DNA of 64,000 nt from Candidatus Sedimenticola sp. (ex Thyasira tokunagai) (GTDB lineage: Bacteria; Pseudomonadota; Gammaproteobacteria; Chromatiales; Chromatiaceae): positions 3,162,598 through 3,226,597 of the forward strand of contig CP134874.1 in NCBI GenBank assembly GCA_037318855.1. The letters are read 5' to 3'. Positions 46,828 through 56,601 of this stretch are shown one piece after another. Numbering within the stretch: position 1 is the stretch's first letter; every line of letters begins with the position of its first letter. The position numbers and the translations under genes are program-made. Below the pieces are notes generated by a model. The model was not told the origin of the DNA, did no database searches, and saw only the letters and a list, made by a program, of their open reading frames with translations.

Positions 46828-47910
46828 TCACCCTGCTTTCAGCGCCGCAACCACGGCATCACCCATCTCTTCCGTACCTACCTGTTTGCTACCTTCGGAG
46901 TAGATGTCAGGGGTACGCAGGCCGGCATCCAGCACTTTCATCACCGCCTGTTCCACTTTATCTGCCATTGCCCCTTCATCAAGTGAGTAACGCAGCATCA
47001 TGGAGACAGAGAGAATGGTAGCCAGCGGATTGGCCACACCCTGACCCGCAATGTCCGGAGCAGAGCCATGAATCGGCTCATACATACCACGGCCATTCTC
47101 ATTCAAGGAGGCTGAAGGCAGCATACCGATTGAACCGGTAAGCATAGCGGCACAATCAGAGAGAATATCGCCAAACATGTTGGTGGTAACCATTACATCG
47201 AACTGTTTGGGAGCACGCACCAACTGCATGGCGGCATTGTCGACATACATATGGGAGAGCTCCACCTCGGGGTAATCATCACCCACTCGAATGGCTGTCT
47301 CCCGCCACATCTCAGTGCACTCAAGAACATTTGCCTTGTCCACCGAGCAGACCCGTTTTCCGCGCTTCATGGCGATATCCATCGCCACCCGGACAATACG
47401 ATCCACTTCGGACTCACGATAAACCAATGTGTTGTAACCCTCCCGCTCACCACTCTCAAGGGTACGAACACCACGAGGCTGGCCAAAATAGATACCACCG
47501 GTCAACTCACGAACAATCATCATATCGAGACTTGAAACCACCTCTTCGCGCAGAGTTGATGCTTCCGCCAGCTGAGGGTAGAGGATCGCCGGACGCAGGT
47601 TTGCGAACAGCCCCAGCTCTTTTCGCAGGCCGAGCAGTCCCTTTTCAGGGCGTACCGAGATATCCAACGACTCCCACTGGGTGCCGCCAACGGCTCCAAG
47701 CAGTACGGCATCGGCCTCTTTTGCCAGATCCAGGGTAGCATCGGGTAGTGGCGTGCCGGTGGCATCGTAGGCGGTACCACCTACCAGCGCCTCATCCATC
47801 TCGACATCAAGACCAAAATCGTCGCGCAGGCAAGCCAGCACTTTTACCGCCTCGGTCACGATCTCCTGGCCTATACCATCACCCGGTAGAATCAGAACAT
47901 TCTTACTCAT
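46828..47910 (-). CDS. leuB: 3-isopropylmalate dehydrogenase
   Basis: The 360-aa enzyme oxidises 3-isopropylmalate and, in citramalate-type isoleucine synthesis, also 3-methylmalate. [18 protein letters not shown] at the N-terminus, [17 protein letters not shown] and [17 protein letters not shown] are characteristic. Located after leuD, with a gap of about 70 bp, at the end of leuCDB. Confidence 0.97.
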   Translation of the reverse strand: MSKNVLILPGDGIGQEIVTEAVKVLACLRDDFGLDVEMDEALVGGTAYDATGTPLPDATLDLAKEADAVLLGAVGGTQWESLDISVRPEKGLLGLRKELGLFANLRPAILYPQLAEASTLREEVVSSLDMMIVRELTGGIYFGQPRGVRTLESGEREGYNTLVYRESEVDRIVRVAMDIAMKRGKRVCSVDKANVLECTEMWRETAIRVGDDYPEVELSHMYVDNAAMQLVRAPKQFDVMVTTNMFGDILSDCAAMLTGSIGMLPSASLNENGRGMYEPIHGSAPDIAGQGVANPLATILSVSMMLRYSLDEGAMADKVEQAVMKVLDAGLRTPDIYSEGSKQVGTEEMGDAVVAALKAG

Positions 47911-47980
47911 CTCGATACCTATCTATTTTGTCACTCTATTTGAATTCGCACCCTGATAAACCCGCTACCAAAGCAATTAG

Positions 47981-48622
47981 TTAATTTGAAAATACCCAAG
48001 GAGCCTGTTGGCGATGACGCGCTTCAAATGCTTTGATCTCATCGCTGTGTCGCAGTGTCAGACCGACATCATCCAATCCTTCCAGCAAACAGTGTTTGCG
48101 GAATTCATCCACCTCAAAGGGTATAACTTGATCATCTGACAACCGTATCACCTGAGCCTCCAGATCAACCGTTATCTGCAGTGGCTGATCACCTGCCGCC
48201 TTGCTGAAAAGCTCATCCACCTGAGCGATATCCAGACGAATAGGCAAAATCCCATTTTTGAAACAGTTGTTAAAGAAGATATCGGCATAGCTGGGAGCGA
48301 TAATCGCCCTGAAACCGTAATCCTCGAGCGCCCATGGGGCGTGCTCACGTGAAGATCCACAGCCGAAATTCTCCCGTGCAAGCAGCACCTGGGATCCCTG
48401 GTAGCGTGAATCATTGAGTACAAACTCTTGATTCAGCGGACGCCCGCTACAATCCATCCCGGGTTCCCCGTGATCCAGATAGCGCCACTCATCAAACAGG
48501 TAGGGACCAAATCCGGTGCGCTTGATCGATTTCAGAAACTGCTTCGGAATAATGGCATCAGTGTCCACATTGGCGCGATCCAAGGGAGTGGCGACGCTGT
48601 TAATCGTTTTAAATTTATCCAT
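47981..48622 (-). CDS. leuD: 3-isopropylmalate dehydratase small subunit
   Basis: The 213-aa swivel subunit of the LeuCD isomerase carries [14 protein letters not shown] and [14 protein letters not shown], the aconitase-family small-domain motifs. It lies 9 bp downstream of leuC, so they are co-expressed. LeuCD can also accept citramalate, linking it to CimA encoded elsewhere in the window. Confidence 0.97.
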   Translation of the reverse strand: MDKFKTINSVATPLDRANVDTDAIIPKQFLKSIKRTGFGPYLFDEWRYLDHGEPGMDCSGRPLNQEFVLNDSRYQGSQVLLARENFGCGSSREHAPWALEDYGFRAIIAPSYADIFFNNCFKNGILPIRLDIAQVDELFSKAAGDQPLQITVDLEAQVIRLSDDQVIPFEVDEFRKHCLLEGLDDVGLTLRHSDEIKAFEARHRQQAPWVFSN

Positions 48623-48631
48623 AACTAAACC

Positions 48632-50035
48632 CTATAGCTCTCTGACATCGACAAAGTAACCGGTCACAGCCGCTGCCGCCGCCATGGCGGGACTTACCAG
48701 ATGAGTACGCCCGCCCTGCCCCTGACGCCCCTCGAAGTTGCGGTTGGAGGTGGAAGCGCAGCGCTCACCGGGATTAAGGCGATCAGCATTCATTGCCAGA
48801 CACATTGAGCAACCGGGCTCACGCCACTCAAAACCTGCCTCAATGAAGATCTTATCCAATCCCTCGGCCTCGGCCTGCTGTTTCACCAAGCCGGTACCCG
48901 GAACAACCATCACCTGGGTGATATTGTCGGCCCGCTTACGCCCTCTGGCGATCTCAGCTGCAGCCCGCAGGTCTTCGATTCGCCCATTGGTACAGGAGCC
49001 GATAAAGACTCTGTCAGGCTGAATTTTGTTGATGGGCGTACCTGCTTCCAGTCCCATGTACTGGAGGGCCCGGCGCATACCATCAGCTTTTACTGCATCT
49101 ATTTCATCATCCGGGTTGGGTACTACACCACTCACCGGCACCACCATCTCCGGGGAAGTTCCCCAGGTGACCTGAGGATTAATAGCAGCGGCATCCAGCT
49201 CTATCACAGCATCAAATACCGCACCCTCATCACTGTGCAGTTGGCGCCAAGCACTCTCCGCCTGGCTCCAAACATCTCCCTCCGGGGCATATGGCCGCCC
49301 CTTGAGGTAGTCGATGGTGGTGTCATCAGCCGCCACCAGCCCTGCACGGGCACCCGCTTCAATGGCCATATTGCAGAGCGTCAGACGCCCCTCCATGGTC
49401 AATCCACGAATCGCATCACCGGCAAACTCAATGACATAACCGGTACCACCCGCGGTACCGAGTATACCAATCACAGCAAGGACAATATCCTTGGCGGTAA
49501 CACCGCTACCGAGTTGTCCATCGACCTTGATCAGCATCGATTTCGATTTTTTCTGAATCAGGCATTGGGTTGCCAGCACATGCTCAACCTCGGAAGTTCC
49601 AATGCCGAAGGCGAGAGCACCAAAGGCGCCATGTGTGGCTGTATGGGAATCACCACACACCACGGTCATACCCGGCAGGATCAGCCCCTGCTCCGCACCC
49701 ATGACATGGACTACGCCCTGGCGTACGTCATTCATGCCAAACTCGGTAATCCCGAAGTCGCTGCAGTTCTGATCCAGTGTCTCCACCTGTAGTCGCGCAA
49801 TTGGATCATCAATGCCCTGGGCACGCCCCAGTGTAGGCACATTGTGATCAGGCGTGGCGATAGTGGCATCCGGGCGCCAAGGTTGGCGATTGCTCATTCT
49901 CAGCCCCTCAAACGCCTGAGGAGAAGTCACCTCATGAACCAGCTGCCGATCTATGTAGAGAAGTGCGGTGCCATCCTCATCGGTTCGGACCAAGTGGCTT
50001 TCCCAAATTTTATCGTAGAGTGTTTTTGCGCTCAT
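48632..50035 (-). CDS. leuC: 3-isopropylmalate dehydratase large subunit
   Basis: The 467-aa subunit binds the 4Fe-4S cluster through a cysteine near residue 347 (FIGSCTNGR) and a CSMCLAMN pair near the C-terminus. [21 protein letters not shown] is typical. First gene of leuCDB on the minus strand, divergent from a LysR regulator. Confidence 0.98.
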   Translation of the reverse strand: MSAKTLYDKIWESHLVRTDEDGTALLYIDRQLVHEVTSPQAFEGLRMSNRQPWRPDATIATPDHNVPTLGRAQGIDDPIARLQVETLDQNCSDFGITEFGMNDVRQGVVHVMGAEQGLILPGMTVVCGDSHTATHGAFGALAFGIGTSEVEHVLATQCLIQKKSKSMLIKVDGQLGSGVTAKDIVLAVIGILGTAGGTGYVIEFAGDAIRGLTMEGRLTLCNMAIEAGARAGLVAADDTTIDYLKGRPYAPEGDVWSQAESAWRQLHSDEGAVFDAVIELDAAAINPQVTWGTSPEMVVPVSGVVPNPDDEIDAVKADGMRRALQYMGLEAGTPINKIQPDRVFIGSCTNGRIEDLRAAAEIARGRKRADNITQVMVVPGTGLVKQQAEAEGLDKIFIEAGFEWREPGCSMCLAMNADRLNPGERCASTSNRNFEGRQGQGGRTHLVSPAMAAAAAVTGYFVDVREL

Positions 50036-50114
50036 GATTCAGTTACCTGTTTATGGAACCTGAAGAGTAATCCTGATCAAAGAATAAAACAAATTCATGT
50101 TTTTTATGTTTATA

Positions 50115-50129
50115 ATTCCATAATGGAAT
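50115..50129. promoter_or_regulatory. Candidate LysR-type operator between leuC and the LysR gene
   Basis: ATTCCAT-A-ATGGAAT is a perfect 7-1-7 palindrome that fits the T-N11-A LysR motif. It lies about 80 bp upstream of each start codon, as expected for a shared regulatory site. Binding is inferred. Confidence 0.55.
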
Positions 50130-50210
50130 ACTAGAAAGTTAGCAGTTGTCAGTCTGTCTCTGCCTTCCGGCAGCCAACGCCTGACAGCCGACAACCAATG
50201 GAATCAAGCC

Positions 50211-51080
50211 ATGAACACCAGTGCACTACAGGCCTTTGTCTGCGTAGCCGAAAATGACTCTTTTTCTGTTGCTGCTGAACAGCTTCATTTAACCCAACCG
50301 GCGGTAAGCAAACGAGTGGCAACACTGGAGAAAGAGCTTGAAACGCCACTCTTCGACAGAATCGGGCACAAAATCAGCCTTACAGAAGCCGGTCGTCAAC
50401 TGCTGCCGAGGGCACAACATATGTTGCTTGAGATGGCTGATATCAGGCGCAGCATCTCCAACCTGACTGGCGAGGTGAGCGGTACGCTCACTATGGGAAC
50501 CAGCCACCATATCGGTCTGCGTCGTCTGCCTCCGGCGCTCAAAGAGTTCAGTCTCAACTACCCTCAGGTCAGCCTGGATATCCGTTTCATGGACTCAGAG
50601 TCAGCCTGCAATGAGGTGGAGCATGGCGAACTGGAGTTGGCTATCGTGACACTACCCACAAGTTCCAGCCCCAAGCTTTCAACCTCTATCATCTGGTCGG
50701 ATCCCCTGCTCTTTGTCATTGCACGGGATCACCCGCTGGCAACAATCACCACACCAAAGCTGGAAGATCTCACGCACTACCCAGCGGTACTAGCCGCCAA
50801 AGGGACCTATACACGGGGAATTCTTGAGCAGGCACTTGAACCGATCGGGCTGCCACTGCAGGTAGGCATGGCAACCAACTATCTTGAAACATTGAGAATG
50901 ATGGTTTCCATTGGCCTTGGATGGAGTCTGTTACCGGAGAGCATGGTTAAGGGTGACGATCTGCGAGTACTTGACATTCAGGAGCTAAAACTAAGCCGCC
51001 AGCTTGGGTCCGTCACTCACAGAGACCGTACACTATCAAATGCAGCCCGCGCCATGGTCGAGGCGTGTCTCAGTCAATAA
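50211..51080 (+). CDS. LysR-family transcriptional regulator, probable regulator of leuCDB
   Basis: The 289-aa protein has an N-terminal winged helix-turn-helix (SVAAEQLHLTQPAVSKRVATLE) and a C-terminal effector-binding domain with GLGWSLLPESMV near the end. It is divergent from leuC, the arrangement seen for many LysR activators of neighbouring operons; a role in leucine regulation is inferred from context. Confidence 0.87.
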   Translation: MNTSALQAFVCVAENDSFSVAAEQLHLTQPAVSKRVATLEKELETPLFDRIGHKISLTEAGRQLLPRAQHMLLEMADIRRSISNLTGEVSGTLTMGTSHHIGLRRLPPALKEFSLNYPQVSLDIRFMDSESACNEVEHGELELAIVTLPTSSSPKLSTSIIWSDPLLFVIARDHPLATITTPKLEDLTHYPAVLAAKGTYTRGILEQALEPIGLPLQVGMATNYLETLRMMVSIGLGWSLLPESMVKGDDLRVLDIQELKLSRQLGSVTHRDRTLSNAARAMVEACLSQ

Positions 51081-51137
51081 AGAGAGTACCTGATTACCTT
51101 TGATACTCAGCCGGCACTAGAAAAAGATAAGGTAATA

Positions 51138-51297
51138 TTGGCCGCAAATAAACGCGTATGAACGCAAATATTTGCAATGCTCCCCATATTGCGAAGCATC
51201 TGGTGATTATTTACGTTCAATACCCTGACGATTTACCTGCGAAGAGTGAATGTAAACGTCATATTCGCGTTTATATGCGTTCATTTCCGGCTGAGTT
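51138..51297. repeat. Dispersed intergenic repeat, AACGC/GCGTT type
   Basis: GGCCGCAAATAAACGC at 51138 onward is the approximate complement of GCGTTCATTTCCGGC at about 51281-51295. Such repeats occur in spacers of many environmental gammaproteobacteria (from memory). Followed by a nine-base G tract at 51301. Confidence 0.5.
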
Positions 51298-51327
51298 TCA
51301 GGGGGGGGGAATCAGTAAAGAGTAACG

Positions 51328-51540
51328 TCAGCTCTCGCCTTTTGCCTTAACTTCTTCAGCCTCACTCGACTTTTTCGTTTCAGATGGCTTTTGGGGCCTG
51401 AGATCATCATCCATCAGAATACGATTTGCCTCACCCTCCATATCGTCAAACTGACCACTACGCGCCGCCCAGAAAAAAGCGATGACCCCTAACAGGCCGA
51501 GCAAAAGCATACCGGGAATCAAACCGTAGATTACATCCAT
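51328..51540 (-). CDS. ccoS: cbb3-type cytochrome oxidase assembly protein CcoS
   Basis: The 70-aa protein has a single N-terminal membrane segment (YGLIPGMLLLGLLGVIAFFWAA) followed by the CcoS motif SGQFDDMEGEANRIL. CcoS is needed for incorporating cofactors into the cbb3 oxidase. It is the last gene of the ccoGHIS set, 31 bp after ccoI. Confidence 0.93.
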   Translation of the reverse strand: MDVIYGLIPGMLLLGLLGVIAFFWAARSGQFDDMEGEANRILMDDDLRPQKPSETKKSSEAEEVKAKGES

Positions 51541-51571
51541 ATCAGGACCTCAAATGTGTTGCATGAAACCG

Positions 51572-54055
51572 TTACCGGATTCCACGGAACAGCGTGCGTA
51601 TTCTTGCCGCATTGGCAATCACCAGCAGTGAACTGACCGGCATCGAGACCGCCGCCACCAGCGGGGTGATGAAAGCCGCCATGGCGAGCGGCACCATAAT
51701 CAGATTATACGTGATCGAGATACCAATGTTCTGCCGAATTGTCCGCAGGGTGCGACGGGAGAGCGCTGCGGCGAGGTGTACCTTCTCAAGCTCACTGCTC
51801 ATCAGCACAATATCCGCACTGGCAATGGAGACATCGGTACCCGAGCCAAGTGCTATGCCCACATCGGCTCTCACCAGTGCGGGGGCGTCGTTGACGCCAT
51901 CACCTACCATCGCCACCTTGTGACCGCCCGCCTGCAACTCGCCGATAACCTGGTCTTTCTCTTCCGGCAGAACTTCGGCTATCACCTCCATACCACCCAA
52001 CCTTCGTGCAATCACTTCGGCGGTGTGGCGTCGGTCTCCACTCAGGAGAGTCAGCTGCATACCCTCCCCCTTCAACTTTGCAATCAGATCTGCAGCATCC
52101 TCCCTAATCCTATCCTCTACCCCAATTACGGCCAGTTCACACCCATCTATCGCACAACGTAGAGAGCCGATGCCGTTAGAATCGAGGCGATCAGCCTCCT
52201 GCTCCAGCTGTGGTTGACGCTTCACTCCCAGTTCATCCAACCAAGCACCGTTGCCCGCCACCAGATTGTGCCCGGCTACCCTAGCAGAGACACCAAATCC
52301 TGGACGATTGGTAAAATTCACAACATCGAGGTCACGGCCATCCAAACCAAGCGTCTCCCCACAGGAGATAATGGCTGCCGCCACCGGATGTTCAGAAAAG
52401 CGTTCAAGTGCGATCAGATCTTTCAGTAGAAGGCCTATCTCTTCCGACACCGGATTACCATGCAGCCATTGATGCTCAGCTGTGGTAATTGAAGTGACTG
52501 TCATCCTGCCTTCGGTCAGGGTGCCGGTCTTGTCAAAAACGAAGTGGTTGATCGATGACAGCGTTTCCAGGACTTCGCCATTCTTAACCAGAATGCCGTA
52601 TCTTGCACTCAAACCCGAGGCCACAGCGATGGACATAGGGGTGGCCAGTCCAAAAGCGCAGGGGCAGGTGATAATCAATACGGCTGTCGCCGCCATCAGA
52701 GCTTTTTCAAAATCGCTGCCCAGCCACCAGAGAAAAGTGGCAGTTGCCAAACCAATAGTTGCCGCCACAAACCAGGGAACAATACGGTCTGCCACACATT
52801 GAATCGGTGCCTTACTGGCCTGTGCCTCTTCCACCAGACGAATAATTCGACCAAGGGCGGTATCCTTCAGAACACCCTGAACACGAATCTGCAGCACGCC
52901 GTGACCATTGATGGTTCCTGCTGAGACCCGGTCTCCAGTCAGTTTAACAACCGGCTCCGCCTCACCGGAGAGCATCGCCTCATTAACGGCGCTCTCCCCT
53001 TCCAGTACCACGCCATCAACCGGTATCCGCCCTCCTGGCTTCACAAGTACCAACTGCTCGGGCTTGATCGAACGGATCGGGACTATTTTCTCTTCACCAT
53101 CGTCAAACAGCGTTGCCACCCGGGGCTGTAGATCAAGAAGACGCTGGGAAGAGGCCACCGCCTGGCGCTTGGATATCGCCTCAAGATAGCGCCCCACCAG
53201 GATAACGAAGATAAAATTGACTACGGTATCGTAGTAAACCTCGCCCACCGTCGAACCTGCCAGCATGACATAGACCGAATAGGCATAGGTGATCCCTGAG
53301 CCGATGGCAATCGGCAGATCCATACCAAAGTGGAGGTTCTTCAGCCCTGACCAGGCGCCTTTAAAGAAGGGGTAGCCGGAGTAAACCAGTGTTGGCGTAG
53401 CCAAGGCGAAACCGACCCACTGGAAAAGGGTGCGAAACTCCCCCCTGTCGGCACCGGAGTAGAGGGCGATTGAGATCCACAGCAGGTTCATCATGGTGAA
53501 CCCGGCAAACCCCATGCGGTAGAGTAGACGCCTGTTCTCTTTATGGAGTCGCCCCTCCGCCGCCTCAGGATCGAAGGGAACTGCGGCATAACCAATCTGA
53601 CCCAGGCGCTGGATAATGGTGGAGAGCTTTAGCTGATCACTGTCCCACTTTATGTGGAGACGGCGACCGGTGAGGTTGACCCTTCCCTGGATGATTCCAG
53701 GTATCTCCCGGAGTGTATTCTCAATCAGCCAGACACAGGCGGCACAGTGAATCCCCTCCACCAGCAGGTCGATATCACGCACTTCACCCAGAGTGCTGAC
53801 AAACTCTTCCTGGACTTCATCAAGATCATAAAGCGCCAGTTCACTGGGGAGTTCGGGTGGAGGTGCCAGTTGTGTGCCATCCAGGGTACGTTGGTAGAAC
53901 CCCTCCAAGCCTGCAGCGAAGATTGCTTCACATACCGATTTGCAGCCGAGACAGCAGAAACTCCGCTCCTCACCCTCAATGTCTGAAAGAATCTCGTCCG
54001 CAGGAGAAACCGGAAGATTACAGTGGAAGCAGAGCTGTTCGCTTTCAGCACTCAA
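51572..54055 (-). CDS. ccoI: Copper-translocating P-type ATPase for cbb3 oxidase (CcoI)
   Basis: The 827-aa protein has an N-terminal zinc-ribbon-like region (CFHC..., FCCLGCKSVCEAI), a heavy-metal domain with GIHCAACVWLIEN (C104, C107), eight membrane helices, the metal site CPCAFGLATP and the phosphorylation motif DKTGTLTEG. It supplies copper to CcoN. TTG start at 54055; no nearby alternative. Lies between ccoH and ccoS. Confidence 0.95.
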   Translation of the reverse strand: MSAESEQLCFHCNLPVSPADEILSDIEGEERSFCCLGCKSVCEAIFAAGLEGFYQRTLDGTQLAPPPELPSELALYDLDEVQEEFVSTLGEVRDIDLLVEGIHCAACVWLIENTLREIPGIIQGRVNLTGRRLHIKWDSDQLKLSTIIQRLGQIGYAAVPFDPEAAEGRLHKENRRLLYRMGFAGFTMMNLLWISIALYSGADRGEFRTLFQWVGFALATPTLVYSGYPFFKGAWSGLKNLHFGMDLPIAIGSGITYAYSVYVMLAGSTVGEVYYDTVVNFIFVILVGRYLEAISKRQAVASSQRLLDLQPRVATLFDDGEEKIVPIRSIKPEQLVLVKPGGRIPVDGVVLEGESAVNEAMLSGEAEPVVKLTGDRVSAGTINGHGVLQIRVQGVLKDTALGRIIRLVEEAQASKAPIQCVADRIVPWFVAATIGLATATFLWWLGSDFEKALMAATAVLIITCPCAFGLATPMSIAVASGLSARYGILVKNGEVLETLSSINHFVFDKTGTLTEGRMTVTSITTAEHQWLHGNPVSEEIGLLLKDLIALERFSEHPVAAAIISCGETLGLDGRDLDVVNFTNRPGFGVSARVAGHNLVAGNGAWLDELGVKRQPQLEQEADRLDSNGIGSLRCAIDGCELAVIGVEDRIREDAADLIAKLKGEGMQLTLLSGDRRHTAEVIARRLGGMEVIAEVLPEEKDQVIGELQAGGHKVAMVGDGVNDAPALVRADVGIALGSGTDVSIASADIVLMSSELEKVHLAAALSRRTLRTIRQNIGISITYNLIMVPLAMAAFITPLVAAVSMPVSSLLVIANAARIRTLFRGIR

Positions 54056-54240
54056 GGAGAATCACCCATTCAGCCGGGATAATGATTGTAGTGTCCACTC
54101 AAAAACAACATCTGGGCCAAGAGGCCAAAAAAGTGAGTCGCGCACACGAAGATTACCTATGAAAAACAAGCGACTTTCTCTACGACCTCTGCACTCCTCT
54201 GTGTTCTCTGCAGTCCATTTATTTGAAGTCTGGCTGGACA

Positions 54241-54735
54241 CTACTTAACGCCGGCGCTGATCCGGTGGGGCTGGTTGTACTCGTCATCTCCGACCTTATT
54301 GCTGACTAATATGTCCCAAACTCCGAGGAGAGGAAAGGTGACTTCCGCCTGATAAAGCCCCACTTCAACCTGCTTCATGGGAACAGAAAAATCAAGATCT
54401 TTATCTGCCGGCCGGTAGACATAAAAGGTAACTGAATCCGGTGTCACCGGATTTCCCTCTTTATCGGTCACCTTATAGGAAAACAGGGCAGGCTTACCAA
54501 TGTCGACAAATTCCGGGGCGATCACTTTCATCTTCCAACCCGGATCACGTGCCTGTCGTTTGAGCATGTTCTCTTCGTAGTCCTGTCCACGTTCATAATA
54601 GTCATCGACCACCAGACCCGGATTGTCATCAATCGCCAGATAAATCATGACAATATTTGCCGCCACAAAGATCACCAGCATCGACATCCAACCAATAATC
54701 CAAGGGCTACGCCAAGGCGATTGTTTTTCACTCAT
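54241..54735 (-). CDS. ccoH: cbb3 oxidase assembly protein CcoH (FixH)
   Basis: The 164-aa protein has one N-terminal membrane helix (IGWMSMLVIFVAANIVMIYLA) and the FixH motif YYERGQDYEENM, followed by a beta-rich periplasmic domain. It assists CcoN-CcoP assembly. I chose the ATG at 54735 over a TTG at 54753. ccoI lies about 185 bp downstream, with a CTCTGTGTTC-type repeat between them. Confidence 0.92.
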   Translation of the reverse strand: MSEKQSPWRSPWIIGWMSMLVIFVAANIVMIYLAIDDNPGLVVDDYYERGQDYEENMLKRQARDPGWKMKVIAPEFVDIGKPALFSYKVTDKEGNPVTPDSVTFYVYRPADKDLDFSVPMKQVEVGLYQAEVTFPLLGVWDILVSNKVGDDEYNQPHRISAGVK

Positions 54736-54812
54736 AACAGGCTCACTGTACAAACCATATTTGTATTTCTCACCACTAAGCTGCAGGAGAAAATAAATTC
54801 ACATTAAATGTA

Positions 54813-54837
54813 GAAAAGGCGGACCAATCGGCCCGCC
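54813..54837 (-). terminator. Candidate terminator after ccoG
   Basis: Minus-strand hairpin GGCGGGCC-GATT-GGTCCGCC is followed by TTTTCT. Located between ccoG and ccoH, so ccoHIS may need read-through or its own promoter. Confidence 0.6.
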
Positions 54838-54860
54838 CCCCTGTAATCCAGTACTGCCGG

Positions 54861-56294
54861 TTATTTCTTTGGGCCGATAAATACGCTATCACGCTCACTA
54901 ACAAAAAGCGTCCCTTTGGCATCTTTACCTTCCGCCCTGAAGGTAATGGGTACCGATTCAGCATCCAGACTCTCTGGTGACACCCGTATAAATACGGTGT
55001 GTGGGGTCACCCTGCCATGACGAGAAGGTACCGCTTTGTCCGCCCCTATCATGACAAGACCCTCAGGCCCTTTAGCGGTGACAACAACATCCATATCAGC
55101 CGTCATCTTATTCAGGACTTTTACCGTATACCTGTTCTGAATTGAACCATCACTCTGCATCACAAAGAGTGGCATGCGGTCACGGATCACCTTAATTTCA
55201 ATTGCATCCAGCGTCGACAGACCATAAGCAATGCCGGAGAGGGATAGCAATAGAACAAGAGTGTAGACCCAAACCCGAGGACGCTTCACCAGAGGACGAT
55301 CTTCCTTCCCGTTGAGCATATCAAGAGACTCATAACGGATAAGCCCGGTAGGACGCTCAAGCTTTGTCATTACCATATCACAGGCGTCGATACAGAGAGC
55401 GCACATAATGCACCCCTCCTGCTGCCCATGACGTATGTCGACACCGGTAGGACAGACAGCGACACATTGATCGCAATCTACACAGTCACCATGGGTACGT
55501 GCCGCTTCAGGCTCACCTTTCTTAACACGGCCCCGGGGTTCACCACGATGAAAGTCATAGGTGGGAACCGCCGTGGAATTATCAACCATTACAGCCTGGA
55601 TGCGGGCATAGGGGCAAAGCCAGAGACAGGTCTGTTCGCGCAGAAAACCAGCGAGGACATAAGTTCCAGCAGTAAACAGTGCAATGGTTGTGGTGGCAGT
55701 ACTTCCTAAGTTGAAAGTGACAAAATCATTCAACAACTGATAGGCATCGACAAACCAGGAGACAAAAGCGATGCCGGTCCAAACAGATATCAACAACCAA
55801 AGGATATGTTTTGTCCCTTTGATGGTGATCTTAGTAAAATTCCACGGTGCCTTCTCCAGTTTACGCCGCTTTGCAGGCACACCTTCAAGGGCCCCCTCAA
55901 TCCAGGTAAAGAGATCAGTCCAAACCGTCTGAAAGCAGAAAAACCCACAATAGACCCGTCCTGCCAGTGCAGTAGCCACTGCCAGCAGAATGGCGAAAAA
56001 GAGCAACAGAAGCGACAACATCCAAAAATCTTGGGGCAGGATGGTAAAACTACCAATGTGAAACTGGCGATTGGGTATATCGAACAACACCGCTTGGCGA
56101 TCACCCAAGCGAAGATAGGGGCCCAGGAAGAATAAAACCCATAATGCGTTAGCAACCCACTTCAGATTCCGCCATTTACCCGATATGCGTTTGGCATGAA
56201 TAGTTTCATCGCCAACATTTACTTTGGCATGAGCCGCATCTGCATAGAGCTCATCAAGTAAGGCATCACGATTCGTGTTCTGATTATCACTCAA
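54861..56294 (-). CDS. ccoG: cbb3 oxidase accessory protein CcoG (FixG)
   Basis: The 477-aa membrane protein has two 4Fe-4S cluster motifs of ferredoxin type (CVDCDQCVAVCPTGVDIR and CIMCALCIDACDMV) after five membrane segments, and a C-terminal FixG immunoglobulin-like domain. CcoG reduces copper for oxidase assembly. TTG at 56294, with GAGGAG eight bases upstream, is a better start than the TTG at 56321. The IS4-family element lies just upstream, between it and the rest of the cco genes. Confidence 0.92.
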   Translation of the reverse strand: MSDNQNTNRDALLDELYADAAHAKVNVGDETIHAKRISGKWRNLKWVANALWVLFFLGPYLRLGDRQAVLFDIPNRQFHIGSFTILPQDFWMLSLLLLFFAILLAVATALAGRVYCGFFCFQTVWTDLFTWIEGALEGVPAKRRKLEKAPWNFTKITIKGTKHILWLLISVWTGIAFVSWFVDAYQLLNDFVTFNLGSTATTTIALFTAGTYVLAGFLREQTCLWLCPYARIQAVMVDNSTAVPTYDFHRGEPRGRVKKGEPEAARTHGDCVDCDQCVAVCPTGVDIRHGQQEGCIMCALCIDACDMVMTKLERPTGLIRYESLDMLNGKEDRPLVKRPRVWVYTLVLLLSLSGIAYGLSTLDAIEIKVIRDRMPLFVMQSDGSIQNRYTVKVLNKMTADMDVVVTAKGPEGLVMIGADKAVPSRHGRVTPHTVFIRVSPESLDAESVPITFRAEGKDAKGTLFVSERDSVFIGPKK

Positions 56295-56601
56295 CGGAAA
56301 AATCTCCTCATGGTAGGACAAACTCTATCCAGGGTAGCCGCCATTCAACCAATTTAGTAAATATATACAGCTGTAACCCAAGAAGCAGAGCAAGAGTCTA
56401 CTGAATCCCCGATGCAATGGAGAATGAGAATTATCAATAAAATTTAATAAGAAAATTCACTACTGTCCGGTAAAACTAGTGTCGCTACCTTATAATTGCC
56501 TGTAGGACAAAGTAAAAATAACAATTTAAGGGTGTCATCGATTTGAATCGTCCAGAAAACCCTCAAAATACCCATTTCTCAGGGATTTTGGGGATGTTTC
56601 C

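Noticed and set aside
49000..50035. leuA in the leuCDB cluster
   Set aside because: No leuA follows or precedes leuCDB in this window; the only LeuA-like protein here is CimA-type.
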